Below the pieces are notes generated by a model. It was not told the DNA's origin. It saw only the letters and a list, made by a program, of their open reading frames with translations, and did not search any database. The translations under genes were made by a program, and so were the position numbers. This document shows positions 8,415 to 17,548 of a DNA stretch of 64,000 bases, piece by piece (the first letter of the stretch is position 1; the number at the start of each line of letters is the position of its first letter). The stretch covers positions 12,051 to 76,050 of the forward strand of contig NZ_JMFO01000009.1 of assembly GCF_000714715.1 (NCBI RefSeq). The letters are read 5' to 3'. The stretch comes from Candidatus Magnetobacterium casense (GTDB lineage: Bacteria > Nitrospirota > Thermodesulfovibrionia > Thermodesulfovibrionales > Magnetobacteriaceae).

Positions 8415-9149
8415 TTACCTGGTTTTAATGACCGACACTGCTTGCCACTCATGGCTCTGTATGACTATAACATTTTTATCTTCCGCCTCTTTTAAGAAAT
8501 CCTTTGTTGCGAAGTGTGTTATCAATATGCGCACGATTTCTTTGGCGTTTCCGTCGGCATAGGTTTCAGCGTCCTTGCATTGAAGACGCACGGCCTCTAC
8601 GTTCCTTTCCAGTTGTTCAAACACATCGACCATTTGCAAGTTGTCCAACGTACCGGTGGTATAGTATCGCTGGAGTCTTAGCTTTGCCTCGCCGACGATT
8701 AACACCGGTTTGCCATGTCTTGTGCCCTCGCCGAGGATATTTATCTCGAAATCTTTTTTGATTTCAGTTCTGATAAGGCTATCCAACAGTTCGATCCCGT
8801 ACTTTGCCTTTAAAAATCCGGGTAGTTCTCTATATGCCTCATTTTCCAGGGCGTAGCTTACGCTCCTTGACAAGCCGCCAACGTCACGCCTAATAGAGGT
8901 TATATCCTTTGCCATCCTCTTCTGTTCAACCCCAACTCTCTCAAGCTCAACCCCCATTCTCTTCTGTTCAACCACAACTTTTTCAAGCTCAACCCCCATT
9001 CTCTTTTGCTCAACCTTAATCGAGGTTATATCCGTTGCCATACTCTCCAGTTTCTGCATCATCAACAAGAACATTTCCTTAAGCTCATCGAACTCACTTA
9101 CACGCACGTAGCCGTTATTGTTGTCTTTAGCTATATCGTTATCTTTCAC
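8415..9149 (-). CDS. Coiled-coil protein with PD-(D/E)XK nuclease-like C terminus
   Basis: The first half of the 244 residues is a coiled coil built on a 14-residue period (EQKRMGVELEKVVV, then EQKRMGVELERVGV, then EQKRMAKD). The DNA of this part is visibly repetitive (8905-9010). The second half contains KKDFEINILGEG and VLIVGEAKLRLQ, resembling the E/D...ExK core of PD-(D/E)XK domains in proteins often labelled DUF3782 or, misleadingly, chordopoxvirus fusion proteins. The function is unknown. The gene is monocistronic, with only repeats and intergenic sequence on either side. The nuclease assignment is by pattern only. Confidence 0.65.
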   Translation of the reverse strand: MKDNDIAKDNNNGYVRVSEFDELKEMFLLMMQKLESMATDITSIKVEQKRMGVELEKVVVEQKRMGVELERVGVEQKRMAKDITSIRRDVGGLSRSVSYALENEAYRELPGFLKAKYGIELLDSLIRTEIKKDFEINILGEGTRHGKPVLIVGEAKLRLQRYYTTGTLDNLQMVDVFEQLERNVEAVRLQCKDAETYADGNAKEIVRILITHFATKDFLKEAEDKNVIVIQSHEWQAVSVIKTR

Positions 9150-9243
9150 TGTCTGCTCCTATCTCCTGATTATCACCTTTGCCATTGGCTTTATAATAAC
9201 AGGCCTTTACGCTCGTTTGCAATAGCACCCATACACATGGCAT

Positions 9244-9302
9244 TTTTACGGCGCGTCAAGGGGACTTCTTTCCGGCCATACCACAACCGCCCCTTTCTTT
9301 AT
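9244..9302 (+). repeat. Decayed copy of dispersed hairpin repeat, family A
   Basis: It keeps the two ends of the family (GTCAAGGGGACTTCTT and CCGCCCCTTTCTTT) but has lost the hairpin-rich middle. It lies between the 5' end of the coiled-coil gene and the 3' end of lgt. Confidence 0.55.
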
Positions 9303-9339
9303 TTTGTTCGGACTAAGCCTTAAGGCAGGCTATGAACCC

Positions 9340-10131
9340 CTAAAGGGTTGAGTTTGTCCTGCAGCGCCATAGGATATAGGACACTACAGCGCCTGCCACA
9401 AGCATAGACAGGCTCAACAACTGCCCCATTGTCAGTGGGCCTGCAACCATTCCCAACTGTTGGTCAGGTTCCCTGAAAAATTCCACAATGAACCTGAAAA
9501 GCCCATACAGCATTATAAACAGAGCCAGGAGCGTCCCCCTTGGCCTCCCCCTGTCCTTAGCAAGCCACAGCACTGTAAACAGCACAACGCCCTCCAGTAA
9601 ACACTCATAGAGCTGAGAGGGATGCCTGGGCATAGGTCCGGCAAAGGGGAACACCATCCCCCAGGGCATGGTCGTTGGTCTGCCGTAGAGTTCTGCGTTG
9701 ATAAAGTTGCCGATCCTGCCCAGGCCCAGACCGACAGGGGCTGTGACAATCAGCAGGTCTGCCATAACCCAAAAGTCCAGCTTTTGCTTGCGGCAGTAGA
9801 GCAATCCCCCTGCCAAAGCACCTGCAAATCCGCCGTGGAAGGACATCCCGCCATGCCAGACGGCCATCAATTCCAAGGGGTACTCTGCATAGTATGCAAG
9901 GTTATAAAATGCTATGTACCCCAGTCGTGCCCCAATTATCAAACCAACGATGAGGTACAGGTAGAGGTTTTCAACGTCCTCTCTTGAGATAGTGAGCTTT
10001 TTCTTCTTTATCTGATGCAAAACCAGTGCGTAAGAAAAGACAAATCCCAACAGGTACATCAACCCATACCACCTGACCTGCATAGGCCCCAACTTAAAAA
10101 TGTATGGCCTTATCTCAGGGTACTGAAGCAT
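9340..10131 (-). CDS. lgt: Phosphatidylglycerol-prolipoprotein diacylglyceryl transferase
   Basis: The 263-residue polytopic membrane enzyme attaches diacylglycerol to the lipobox cysteine of prolipoproteins. Signatures are VRWYGLMYLLGF near the N terminus, HGGMSFHGGFAGALAGG, the Lgt signature GRIGNFINAELYGRPT, and RHPSQLYE followed by FREPDQQLG. The length and motif order match ordinary Lgt. The ATG at 10131 lies just behind a TGCTATATT element, implying a leaderless or nearly leaderless transcript. The gene lies 35 bases downstream of tkt on the same strand but seems to have its own promoter. Confidence 0.96.
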   Translation of the reverse strand: MLQYPEIRPYIFKLGPMQVRWYGLMYLLGFVFSYALVLHQIKKKKLTISREDVENLYLYLIVGLIIGARLGYIAFYNLAYYAEYPLELMAVWHGGMSFHGGFAGALAGGLLYCRKQKLDFWVMADLLIVTAPVGLGLGRIGNFINAELYGRPTTMPWGMVFPFAGPMPRHPSQLYECLLEGVVLFTVLWLAKDRGRPRGTLLALFIMLYGLFRFIVEFFREPDQQLGMVAGPLTMGQLLSLSMLVAGAVVSYILWRCRTNSTL

Positions 10132-10139
10132 ATCATGTC

Positions 10140-10148
10140 AATATAGCA
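10140..10148 (-). promoter_or_regulatory. Extended -10 promoter of lgt
   Basis: TGCTATATT reads leftward at 10148-10140, eight bases before the lgt ATG at 10131. There is no room for a Shine-Dalgarno site after the predicted start. Confidence 0.5.
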
Positions 10149-10166
10149 TAATGCAGACTATATAGC

Positions 10167-12158
10167 TTACCCCTTCAGGAGTTCAGATGCCGTTTTCAGG
10201 ACATTATTAACGGTCAGGCCGAAGTACTCAAAGAGTTGTTTTGAGGGCGCCGAAATACCAAACCTGTCTATTCCGATCACCTTGCCCCTGAGACCGACGT
10301 ATTTATACCAGCACAGGGTTGCCCCTGCCTCAATGGCTATCCTGTGTTCAACGTCAATGGGCAGAACCGACTCCTTGTATTGCGCAGACTGCCGCTCAAA
10401 CAGCTCAAAAGACGGTACGCTGACCACCCTGACGGCAACCGACTCCTTCGACAACTGCTCGTATGCCCCGATGGCCAAATGCACCTCCGAACCGGAAGCC
10501 ATGATTATCAGGTCTGGGTGCGCCCCGGAGTCGGCAAGGATGTAGGCGCCCTTTGTCAGTCCCTCGTGTGAGTTGTACTTTACGCGGTCAATAACCGGCA
10601 CGGCCTGCCTGGTCAGGACGAGCGCCACCGGGCCATTTGGATGCTCCAAGATATAGCGCATGGCCGTTACGGTTTCGTTGGCATCAGCGGGTCTGATCAC
10701 CGTGAGGTCTGGTATGGCCCGTAGTGCCGTAAGTTGTTCGATAGGGTGATGACTGGGACCGTCCTCGCCCACACCAATGGAGTCGTGCGTGAGGATGTAC
10801 AGCACCCTGGCCTTCATCAGGGCAGACATCCGTATGGCCGCCATCATGTAGCTGGAAAACACCAGGTAGGTGCCACAGTACGGGATAAGGGAGTGACTAA
10901 GGGCCATGCCCGTCGTAATGGCTGCCATGGAGAACTCCCGTATGCCAAAGTGGATGTTCTTGCACGACCTTCCCGGTGCAAATATGTCGTACTTGGGCAG
11001 GTAGGTCATGTTAGACGGAGCAAGGTCGGCCGAACCTCCAAGCATCTGCGGTATGTAGTCGTTGACGATGTTGAGGACCTTTCCCGATACGGTACGGGTT
11101 GCTACCATGGGGGAGTCCAGGCCGTAGAGGGGCAAGGCTTCCTTCCAGCCATCCACAAACTTGCCGGCAATTACATCCTTCCAGCGGGTGTAATCTGCGG
11201 GGTATTTAGCCTCGTACTCCTTCAACAGCCGCAACCATGCCTGTTGTAGCTCATGCCCCTTGTCCACGGCAGTTCGACAGTGTGCCAGAACCTCATCGGG
11301 GACGTGGAAGGGTTCCGGTGGCCAATTAAAATGCTCCTTGGTCAGACGCAGCTCCTCCTCGCCCAGGGGGGCACCGTGGATGTCGGGGTTGTCCTGCTTG
11401 TTGGGACTGCCGTAGCCCAGGTGTGTATCAACTATGATCATAGAGGGCATGGTGTGTTCATTCCTTGCGGCGTCTATGGCCTGTTCAATGGCCTCAAGGT
11501 CGTAGCCATCAACGCGTTGCACGTGCCACCTTAATGCCTCAAACCGCTTACCAACATCCTCGGTAAAGGTCAGGTCTGTTGAACCGTCTATGGTATTGCT
11601 GTTGAACGAATACAGGTAAACGAGCTTGTCTAACTGCAGGTGTCCTGCCAGAGAGGCCGCCTCATAGGATATGCCCTCCATGACATCACCATCGCTTACT
11701 ATTGCATAAATGTTGTAGTCTATAATTTTCAAGTCGGGTTTGTTAAAGAGGTCGGCCAGATATTTCTGGGCCATAGCCATCCCTACCCCCGCGGCAAAAC
11801 CATACCCCAGAGGCCCCGTGGATACCTCTACACCGTGATCGATGTTGTACTCAGGATGTCCCGGGGTATTACTGTCAAACTGCCTGAACGCCTTTATATC
11901 TTCAAGCGTAATCTTGTGTCCCGTCAGATATAACAGCGAGTACAGGAGCATCGAGCCATGCCCTGCCGACAGAATAAACCTGTCTCTGTTGTGCCAGCGC
12001 GGGTCACGTGGATTGTGTCTTAAAAACTTAGTCCACAACACGTATGCCATATCGGCATCCCCCATAGGCATCCCCGGGTGCCCGGAGTTAGCCTTCTGCA
12101 CCGCATCTATAGACAGCATTCTGATTGTGTTTATACATAGCTCATCAACCTTGGTCAT
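10167..12158 (-). CDS. tkt: Transketolase
   Basis: The full-length enzyme (663 residues) transfers two-carbon units in the pentose phosphate and Calvin-type pathways, using thiamine diphosphate. Motifs include [18 protein letters not shown] near the start, the ThDP-binding [18 protein letters not shown], the catalytic glutamate region [11 protein letters not shown], and [19 protein letters not shown] in the pyrimidine domain. The C-terminal domain is intact. The ATG at 12158 has a good GGAGG ribosome site about six bases upstream. It is divergent from gspE. Confidence 0.96.
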   Translation of the reverse strand: MTKVDELCINTIRMLSIDAVQKANSGHPGMPMGDADMAYVLWTKFLRHNPRDPRWHNRDRFILSAGHGSMLLYSLLYLTGHKITLEDIKAFRQFDSNTPGHPEYNIDHGVEVSTGPLGYGFAAGVGMAMAQKYLADLFNKPDLKIIDYNIYAIVSDGDVMEGISYEAASLAGHLQLDKLVYLYSFNSNTIDGSTDLTFTEDVGKRFEALRWHVQRVDGYDLEAIEQAIDAARNEHTMPSMIIVDTHLGYGSPNKQDNPDIHGAPLGEEELRLTKEHFNWPPEPFHVPDEVLAHCRTAVDKGHELQQAWLRLLKEYEAKYPADYTRWKDVIAGKFVDGWKEALPLYGLDSPMVATRTVSGKVLNIVNDYIPQMLGGSADLAPSNMTYLPKYDIFAPGRSCKNIHFGIREFSMAAITTGMALSHSLIPYCGTYLVFSSYMMAAIRMSALMKARVLYILTHDSIGVGEDGPSHHPIEQLTALRAIPDLTVIRPADANETVTAMRYILEHPNGPVALVLTRQAVPVIDRVKYNSHEGLTKGAYILADSGAHPDLIIMASGSEVHLAIGAYEQLSKESVAVRVVSVPSFELFERQSAQYKESVLPIDVEHRIAIEAGATLCWYKYVGLRGKVIGIDRFGISAPSKQLFEYFGLTVNNVLKTASELLKG

Positions 12159-12315
12159 TTATCAGCCTCCGATATTTTTAATTGAGATAGTGTATCATGG
12201 CCATAAGGAAAAATACAATGCTGCCGCAAATGCAGCTTCCTTCCCTTTCTCTTTCTTCTTCATTTTGCTTTTCTTGGGACAAATTGGTTACACTCAAATT
12301 AAAGGGCTTTGGAAA

Positions 12316-13869
12316 ATGGGTGATAGTGAAAAGTTTTTAGAGTTAGGGGATAACTCACTGGACTTGGCGTTGCTCAAGGAGATATCCCTTACGTATGCAC
12401 GGGGCAACCTGGTGCTGCCCCTGAGACGCGACGGCGACGTCCTGAGGGCGCTCGTCAGCGGTACGCAGGGGATGTTCGCCCTGCACGAGCTGGCACGAAC
12501 GATGGGACTGACACCGGAGGCCATCAAGGTTGAACAGGACCGACTGCTCGACCTCATCAACCACGCCTACGGGATGATCGGTTCCGCTGCCGAGGTGATG
12601 AGCGACATGGCCGAGGGCGACTTCGACTCCGTAGCACGGACGTTCCAGTCCCCGCACGACATCATGGAACTCACCGAAGACGCACCCATCATCAGACTCC
12701 TCAACGCACTCCTGCAACAGGCCGTAAAGGAAAACGCCTCCGACATCCACATCGAACCATACGAAAAGGAACTCATCGTGCGGATGCGCATCGACGGTAT
12801 GCTGAGAAAGGTCATCGCTCCGCCAAAAATAATCCAGGACGCCCTCATCAGCCGGATAAAGATAATGTCCGACCTTGATATTGCCGAAAAGCGCCTGCCC
12901 CAGGATGGCCGCATCCGGCTGCTCGTTGGTGGCAAGGACGTTGATGTCAGGGTATCCATCATACCGTCGGCGTTTGGGCAGCGGGCGGTGCTGAGGCTCC
13001 TGGACAGAAAACGCGGCACTCTTGGCCTTGACCAACTGGGGATGTCTCCAAAGTGTCAGGAGACCCTGGCCCGGATGCTTGCCTCTGCACACGGCATAAT
13101 CCTCGTCACCGGTCCCACGGGCAGCGGCAAAACCACCACGCTCTATGCAGCGTTAAACAGCATATACAGCGACGAAAAAAACATCATCACTATCGAAGAC
13201 CCCGTCGAGTACCAGATGCGAGGCGTCTGCCAGATAAACGTCAACCACAAGATCGGCCTGACCTTTGCCAAGGGCCTGCGCAGCATCCTCAGACACGACC
13301 CCGATATCATCATGGTAGGCGAAATAAGAGACATCGAAACGGCTGAGATAGCCATCCAGGCCTCCCTCACCGGCCACCTGGTGTTGAGCACGTTGCACAC
13401 CAACGACGCCGCATCGGCCATCACGCGTCTGGTCGATATGGGGATAGAGCCGTTTCTGATCGCTTCGTCTGTCGTTGGCGTTCTGGCTCAGAGACTGCTC
13501 AGAAAGGTATGTCCCGAATGTGTACAGAGGGTTGTCCCCTCTGCCATCGAACTGGATTACTTCCGCTGCGATGCCACACCACCAGAGTTGTTGTCCCGCG
13601 GTGCCGGATGCCAACGTTGCAACCACACGGGCTATTGGGGCAGGATTGGCATATTCGAGCTGCTTGAGATGGACTCCGGGGTCATCTCACTCATAGACAA
13701 AGGAGTTGACTACACAAGGATAAAGACCCACGCCGTCAACAACGCAATGACCACACTACGGGCAGACGGTCTATCCAAGGTGGCCGCCGGTATCACGACC
13801 CTGGCCGAGGTGTTGCGTGTGACCCAGAAAGACCATGCCGATCAACCAACTCTAAGGGGTGAGTTATGA
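12316..13869 (+). CDS. gspE: Type II secretion / type IV pilus assembly ATPase (GspE/PilB)
   Basis: The 517-residue hexameric ATPase sits at the inner-membrane base of a type II secretion or type IV pilus machine. It has Walker A GPTGSGKTTT (about residue 266), an Asp box IITIEDPVEYQ, Walker B DPDIIMVGEIRD and a His box GHLVLSTLHTND. A zinc-binding tetracysteine region (CPEC about 399, CQRC about 432) follows. The open frame extends further upstream, but the ATG at 12316 fits the family start and avoids overlap with tkt. It overlaps gspF by four bases (ATGA). No pilin or secretin gene is nearby, so secretion and pilus roles cannot be separated. Confidence 0.93.
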   Translation: MGDSEKFLELGDNSLDLALLKEISLTYARGNLVLPLRRDGDVLRALVSGTQGMFALHELARTMGLTPEAIKVEQDRLLDLINHAYGMIGSAAEVMSDMAEGDFDSVARTFQSPHDIMELTEDAPIIRLLNALLQQAVKENASDIHIEPYEKELIVRMRIDGMLRKVIAPPKIIQDALISRIKIMSDLDIAEKRLPQDGRIRLLVGGKDVDVRVSIIPSAFGQRAVLRLLDRKRGTLGLDQLGMSPKCQETLARMLASAHGIILVTGPTGSGKTTTLYAALNSIYSDEKNIITIEDPVEYQMRGVCQINVNHKIGLTFAKGLRSILRHDPDIIMVGEIRDIETAEIAIQASLTGHLVLSTLHTNDAASAITRLVDMGIEPFLIASSVVGVLAQRLLRKVCPECVQRVVPSAIELDYFRCDATPPELLSRGAGCQRCNHTGYWGRIGIFELLEMDSGVISLIDKGVDYTRIKTHAVNNAMTTLRADGLSKVAAGITTLAEVLRVTQKDHADQPTLRGEL

Positions 13870-15032
13870 TCTTTCGATATAGCGCCTACCGCACGGACGG
13901 CTCCAAGGAAACAGGCACCATCAACGCCGAAAACCACGCCGACTGTCTGCGACTCCTGCGCCAGAGAAACCTCTATCCCAGCGAAATCTCCGAAGAAAGC
14001 CGGATATCTTCCGGCAGGTTTTCACGCGGCAAGCGGGTGGTCAATCTCAGCGTCATCACCAGGCAGCTCTCCGTGCTGTTGTCCTCCGGTATTCCGATTG
14101 TGGAGGCGATCAGGACGCTTTCGGAGCAACAGCGTGGCTATGGTCGCGAGGTGCTGGCCGACATCAGGGACAAGCTCATGGCCGGGATGAGCCTCTGTCG
14201 GGCAATGGCAGGGTACCCCGATGTTTTTGCCGAGTTCTACGTCAACATGATAGGTGCCGCCGAAACCGGAGGCAACCTCGACGTAGTACTGGAGCACCTT
14301 GCACAGTTTCTGGAGACGCAGGAGGAGTTGCGGGCACGGGTGCGGGCGGCATCGGTCTATCCCATGATCATGCTGGGCGTGGGGTCTGTGGTGCTGTTAT
14401 TCATCTTTATGTTTGTCGTGCCCAAGATAACGAAGATATTTGAGGACTCACGTCAGGCCTTGCCATTTGTTACGGTTGTCCTATTGTGGGTCAGCAACGT
14501 GGTGGAGCGTTACTGGTGGGCGTTGATTGCGCTGACGGGGGGGGGATGGTGGGCGTTGCGGGTCTTTGTTGCACGCAACCGGATGCTTGTCGGGGTGATG
14601 CTCAACAAGGTGCCGGTGTTAAATGCGCTCTATCTGTCGAGGTTTCTGCGGATATCGGGGTTTCTGCTAAACGGTGGAATTCCCGTGCTTGCGACACTCA
14701 AGCTGGCCGCCGGCTCCATCGGCAACGCCTACCTCCAACATCACATCATGGAGGCAGAGAGGGAGATTGCCGAGGGCGTGGATATGTCCGGTGCGTTGAC
14801 TCTGCTACCCCCCCTCGTGCGCCAGATTATCGCCACCGGAGAAAAAACAGGTACCCTCCCGGACATGCTCCTGAAGGCAGCACAAGGCTATGAAAACGAA
14901 TTCCACATGCAGGTCAAACGTCTGCTGACGATGCTGGAACCGGCGTTGTTGCTGCTTATGGGGTTGATCGTCGGCTTTATCGTATTTGCCGTGATGCTGC
15001 CAATCTTTGAGCTTAACCAGATTGTTAAATAG
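13866..15032 (+). CDS. gspF: Type II secretion / type IV pilus inner-membrane platform protein (GspF/PilC)
   Basis: The product has 388 residues with two T2SSF domains, about 65-190 and 265-385, separated by a hydrophobic pair near residues 165-235. A last membrane segment ends the protein (LLLLMGLIVGFIVFAVMLPI). Conserved stretches include TRQLSVLLSSGIPIVEAI, AGMSLCRAM, MIGAAETGGNLD and ATGEKTGTLPDML. It is coupled to gspE by a four-base overlap. The pair is followed by an unrelated accessory region, so the rest of the machine is encoded elsewhere. Confidence 0.94.
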   Translation: MIFRYSAYRTDGSKETGTINAENHADCLRLLRQRNLYPSEISEESRISSGRFSRGKRVVNLSVITRQLSVLLSSGIPIVEAIRTLSEQQRGYGREVLADIRDKLMAGMSLCRAMAGYPDVFAEFYVNMIGAAETGGNLDVVLEHLAQFLETQEELRARVRAASVYPMIMLGVGSVVLLFIFMFVVPKITKIFEDSRQALPFVTVVLLWVSNVVERYWWALIALTGGGWWALRVFVARNRMLVGVMLNKVPVLNALYLSRFLRISGFLLNGGIPVLATLKLAAGSIGNAYLQHHIMEAEREIAEGVDMSGALTLLPPLVRQIIATGEKTGTLPDMLLKAAQGYENEFHMQVKRLLTMLEPALLLLMGLIVGFIVFAVMLPIFELNQIVK

Positions 15033-15061
15033 ATACCGGGTAATAGTTCACCAGATATCAC

Positions 15062-15091
15062 TTGTAACCTGCAGCGTTAAAGTGATATACT
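15062..15091 (+). promoter_or_regulatory. Promoter of the AbiEii-like pair, probable leaderless start
   Basis: TTGTAA (15062-15067) is followed 18 bases later by TATACT (15086-15091) with a TG two bases before it. The ATG of the next gene is at 15098, so transcription would start on or next to the start codon. Confidence 0.55.
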
Positions 15092-15097
15092 TTAGCT

Positions 15098-15304
15098 ATG
15101 ACCGATCAACTGAAGGACATAGAGGTTCTCTACCGCCGTGCATTTAAGGAATATGGAGCGGTTGCCCTGTGGAGTAGTTGCCCTGTGCCCAATCCGACCC
15201 GCGAAGATGCTTTAGCCATCACACGGAGTTTGAGGGTTGAAGGTGACCTTGCGGCACGGCGGCTGGCGGAACAGATCGAGGAGGCTTGTAGTGCCGCTGT
15301 CTAA
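15098..15304 (+). CDS. Small conserved-looking protein preceding a nucleotidyltransferase (possible antitoxin)
   Basis: The 68-residue protein is mostly helical, with charged segments and the stretch PVPNPTREDALAITRSLR. Similar small proteins, as I recall, sit directly before AbiEii-like nucleotidyltransferases. The stop overlaps the GTG of the next gene by 14 bases, a toxin-antitoxin-like arrangement. No DNA-binding motif is evident. The function is unknown; an antitoxin or partner role is inferred only from position. The ATG is six bases downstream of a -10 element. Confidence 0.6.
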   Translation: MTDQLKDIEVLYRRAFKEYGAVALWSSCPVPNPTREDALAITRSLRVEGDLAARRLAEQIEEACSAAV

Positions 15305-16112
15305 GATTCAGACCGATATTTTGTGCCTTCTGGCAGCGCATCGCGACCTGGAAAGTTATGTTGCGGGCAGCACGCCGTTAAACAGGGATGCACCGCGCTA
15401 TTCCGACGACATCGACATCTTCCATGACCGCGAAGAACGAGTGGCGCGGGCGTCTGAAGAAGATAGTGCCCTCTTGCAGGCCAATGGCTACACCCTCCAA
15501 TGGCTACGACGCGAGCCAACCATTTACACCGTCCTGGCATCAAAGGAAGACGGGACAACAAAGCTGGAGTGGGTGGTTGACAGTGATTACCGATATTTTC
15601 CGACCGTGCGGGATGATGTTTTCGGCTACGTCCTTCATCCAGTTGATCTTGCTACAAATAAGGTTATGGCCGCAGCCGGACGGCGAGAACCGCGTGACGT
15701 GGTGGACTTAATAACGGTCAATGACCGGATTTTACCAATAGGAGCCGTTATCCTAGCCGCCGTCGATAAGTCTCCAGGTTTCACGCCCGAAGGGCTGATC
15801 AACGAAATCCGCCGCGTTGCCCGTTATACGGAGTCAGACTTTAGGCGCGTTGCCAGCGATCCGCCTGTTAATGCCGCCGAGATTATGACGCGGTTGCGGC
15901 AAGTCCTCAATGAAGCCGAAGCCTTTGTGGCCAGGATGCCGACCGATAAAATAGGGCTGCTCTTTTTGAAGGATGGCAAGGTGGTACAGCCTGATCCCGA
16001 CCGCTTGGGAGATTATCAGACTCATACGGGGCAAAGACGCGGCCAATGGCCTTCAAGCCCTGAAATCTCAGTGGCCATGTTAGAACACTACAATCTGGCC
16101 AAGTCGCTTTAG
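15291..16112 (+). CDS. AbiEii-like nucleotidyltransferase
   Basis: The 273-residue product starts at the GTG at 15291, which has GAGGAGG about seven bases upstream. An earlier TTG lacks such a site. The nucleotidyltransferase core reads AGSTPLNRDAPRYSDDIDIF, with the GS and DxD residues for metal and NTP binding, and continues with KLEWVVDSDYRYFP. The fold is that of AbiEii/AbiGii proteins, which act as toxins in type IV systems by modifying tRNA or related targets. The companion small protein lies directly upstream with overlap. A role in phage defence is an inference from the family. Confidence 0.78.
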   Translation: MPLSKIQTDILCLLAAHRDLESYVAGSTPLNRDAPRYSDDIDIFHDREERVARASEEDSALLQANGYTLQWLRREPTIYTVLASKEDGTTKLEWVVDSDYRYFPTVRDDVFGYVLHPVDLATNKVMAAAGRREPRDVVDLITVNDRILPIGAVILAAVDKSPGFTPEGLINEIRRVARYTESDFRRVASDPPVNAAEIMTRLRQVLNEAEAFVARMPTDKIGLLFLKDGKVVQPDPDRLGDYQTHTGQRRGQWPSSPEISVAMLEHYNLAKSL

Positions 16113-16192
16113 GGTACATAGTTTTGTTGGCTATTTCTCAGCATTATAAAATAGGGGGACTTTATGAATTTGCATTTAATCAAATAGAAATT

Positions 16193-16201
16193 TGCTATAA
16201 T
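16193..16201 (+). promoter_or_regulatory. Extended -10 promoter of the MNT gene, probable leaderless start
   Basis: TGCTATAAT at 16193-16201 is followed by a second overlapping TATAAT (16201-16206). The ATG at 16208 falls where transcription should begin. No ribosome site separates them. Confidence 0.55.
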
Positions 16202-16207
16202 ATAATA

Positions 16208-16501
16208 ATGGAACTTAACGAAGCCATAAGCCGATTAAAACAGCACGAAACCGAGTTGAAGCAACTTGGGGTTGAGCATCTTTTCATGTTTGGTTCAACC
16301 GTGCGTGGCGAAGCTAAAGACGATTCCGATGTTGACCTGTTTTTCGATCACCCCGAAGGATCAATGGGGCTTTTCCAGTTAATGGATATCAAGTACGCAG
16401 CCGCTGCAATACTTGGATGCAAAACCGACATCATGACACGGCGCAGCCTGCACCGTGTTTTGAAAGAGCAGATCGAGGCATCGGCCTTGCAAGTGTTCTG
16501 A
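16208..16501 (+). CDS. Minimal nucleotidyltransferase (MNT; MntA-like antitoxin)
   Basis: The 97-residue protein has the minimal nucleotidyltransferase signature LFMFGSTVRGEAKDDSDVDLFF, i.e. GSxxRG followed by SDxDL, at about residues 27-45. It ends with GCKTDIMTRRSLHRVLKEQIE. In HEPN-MNT modules this enzyme AMPylates the HEPN ribonuclease toxin and neutralises it. The ATG at 16208 was chosen over an in-frame upstream TTG because of family length and the promoter position. The stop overlaps the start of a short frame that looks like the beginning of the HEPN partner. Confidence 0.85.
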   Translation: MELNEAISRLKQHETELKQLGVEHLFMFGSTVRGEAKDDSDVDLFFDHPEGSMGLFQLMDIKYAAAAILGCKTDIMTRRSLHRVLKEQIEASALQVF

Positions 16502-16656
16502 TGACCAGGCATTCGCCCGTACCACGTCTTACCGACAGGGGGGTTTGGGGAAGGAGATTAGAGATACGGCGGCAGATTCTCAAAGAGGGGGGTAGATTAG
16601 GGTTCGTTGAAAAATTTCTGGCAGTTGAAATATCCATGCAAGATATTTTAATATAG
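16501..16656 (+). pseudogene. Truncated HEPN-domain (DUF86-like) gene remnant
   Basis: The frame starts at ATG 16501, overlapping the MNT stop as in intact HEPN-MNT operons. It begins MTRHSPVPRLTD, which matches the usual start of DUF86/HEPN proteins as I recall them. After that it leaves the family, next to a run of G (16538-16543), and stops after 51 residues. The RNase motif R(x)4-6H is absent. I read it as a HEPN toxin gene that lost its body by deletion, leaving the antitoxin behind. Confidence 0.5.
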
Positions 16657-16663
16657 ATCACCA

Positions 16664-17425
16664 ATGCTGTTAATGCTGGTTATAACGTTTGGAGTTGTTT
16701 TTATCCCATCGGAGTGTTACGCGTGGGGGCCGTTGACCCACATGTACCTGGGCAGCGAAATTTTGGCCGCATCATACCTGATCCCTTCGGCAGTGTACAG
16801 ACTCATCAACGCCTACAAGGATGACTTCCTGTATGGAAACATAGTTGCCGACATCGTCCTGGGCAAGAAGTACCTGCCACAGGACAGGAACTCGCATTCG
16901 TGGCGATTTGGCTTCTCCCTGCTCGACAACGCCAGAAACCACCAGCAGAGGGCCTTCGCATACGGCTACCTCAGTCACTTGGCCGCAGACACCGTCGCTC
17001 ACGAAGTGTTGACCAAGGAAAAGAAAAACATCCAGCACACACTATACGAGCTCCAGGCCGACAGCCTCATCCAAAAAAAATACTGGCTCCAGGCAATCGC
17101 CATCGCCAAGAGCGTCCAGAGGCGAAACGACGTGTTGCTGGAGAACTCACTGTGTGACATCTTTTTCTCCTTCAAGACCAACAAAAGGATTTTCAAGAGC
17201 TTGGTCTACATGTCACTGTTTACATCGATCAGCTTTACGACGGTCTACGAACCAAAGGAGGTTTCCTATGTCCCCAAACGACGAACCATCCGAGAGCTGA
17301 CGGAACAATCCCTCCTGCGGATAACCGACATCCTGACCAATGAACGCAACTCCCCAGTGGTCAAGATAAAACCTGCCGGAGAGATCGTCCACGGAAGACT
17401 GTTTAAGGGCCTGTTCTTAAAGTAA
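16664..17425 (+). CDS. Zinc-dependent phospholipase C-like secreted protein
   Basis: The product has 253 residues with a hydrophobic leader (LLMLVITFGVVFIPSECYA) ending in an Ala-x-Ala-like cut site. The mature part begins WGPLTHMYLGSEIL and continues GNIVADIVLGK, SHSWRFGFSLL and GYLSHLAADTVAHE. These Trp, His and Asp residues fit the metal-binding pattern of the zinc-dependent phospholipase C fold. It probably acts outside the cytoplasmic membrane; its substrate is unknown. The gene follows the HEPN remnant by a few bases and precedes the TupA-like gene. Confidence 0.75.
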   Translation: MLLMLVITFGVVFIPSECYAWGPLTHMYLGSEILAASYLIPSAVYRLINAYKDDFLYGNIVADIVLGKKYLPQDRNSHSWRFGFSLLDNARNHQQRAFAYGYLSHLAADTVAHEVLTKEKKNIQHTLYELQADSLIQKKYWLQAIAIAKSVQRRNDVLLENSLCDIFFSFKTNKRIFKSLVYMSLFTSISFTTVYEPKEVSYVPKRRTIRELTEQSLLRITDILTNERNSPVVKIKPAGEIVHGRLFKGLFLK

Positions 17426-17515
17426 CCCCCGGCCCTGCCCGTACCCGGCACATTTTCTTTTCCGTGCTCAAGTAGAATCGTCTACCGTAACGCCCCCTTT
17501 AATGCGCCGTAAATA

Positions 17516-17524
17516 TGCTATAAT
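17516..17524 (+). promoter_or_regulatory. Extended -10 promoter of the TupA-like/kinase operon
   Basis: TGCTATAAT at 17516-17524. A short AAAAAGGAC ribosome site lies before the ATG at 17549. This one leaves a normal leader of about 18 bases. Confidence 0.6.
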
Positions 17525-17548
17525 AACAAAAAAAAGGACAATAGAAAA

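Noticed and set aside
11842-12315. Long N-terminal extension of gspE
   Set aside because: The open frame continues upstream by chance through the start of tkt on the other strand. The family start and spacing favour 12316.
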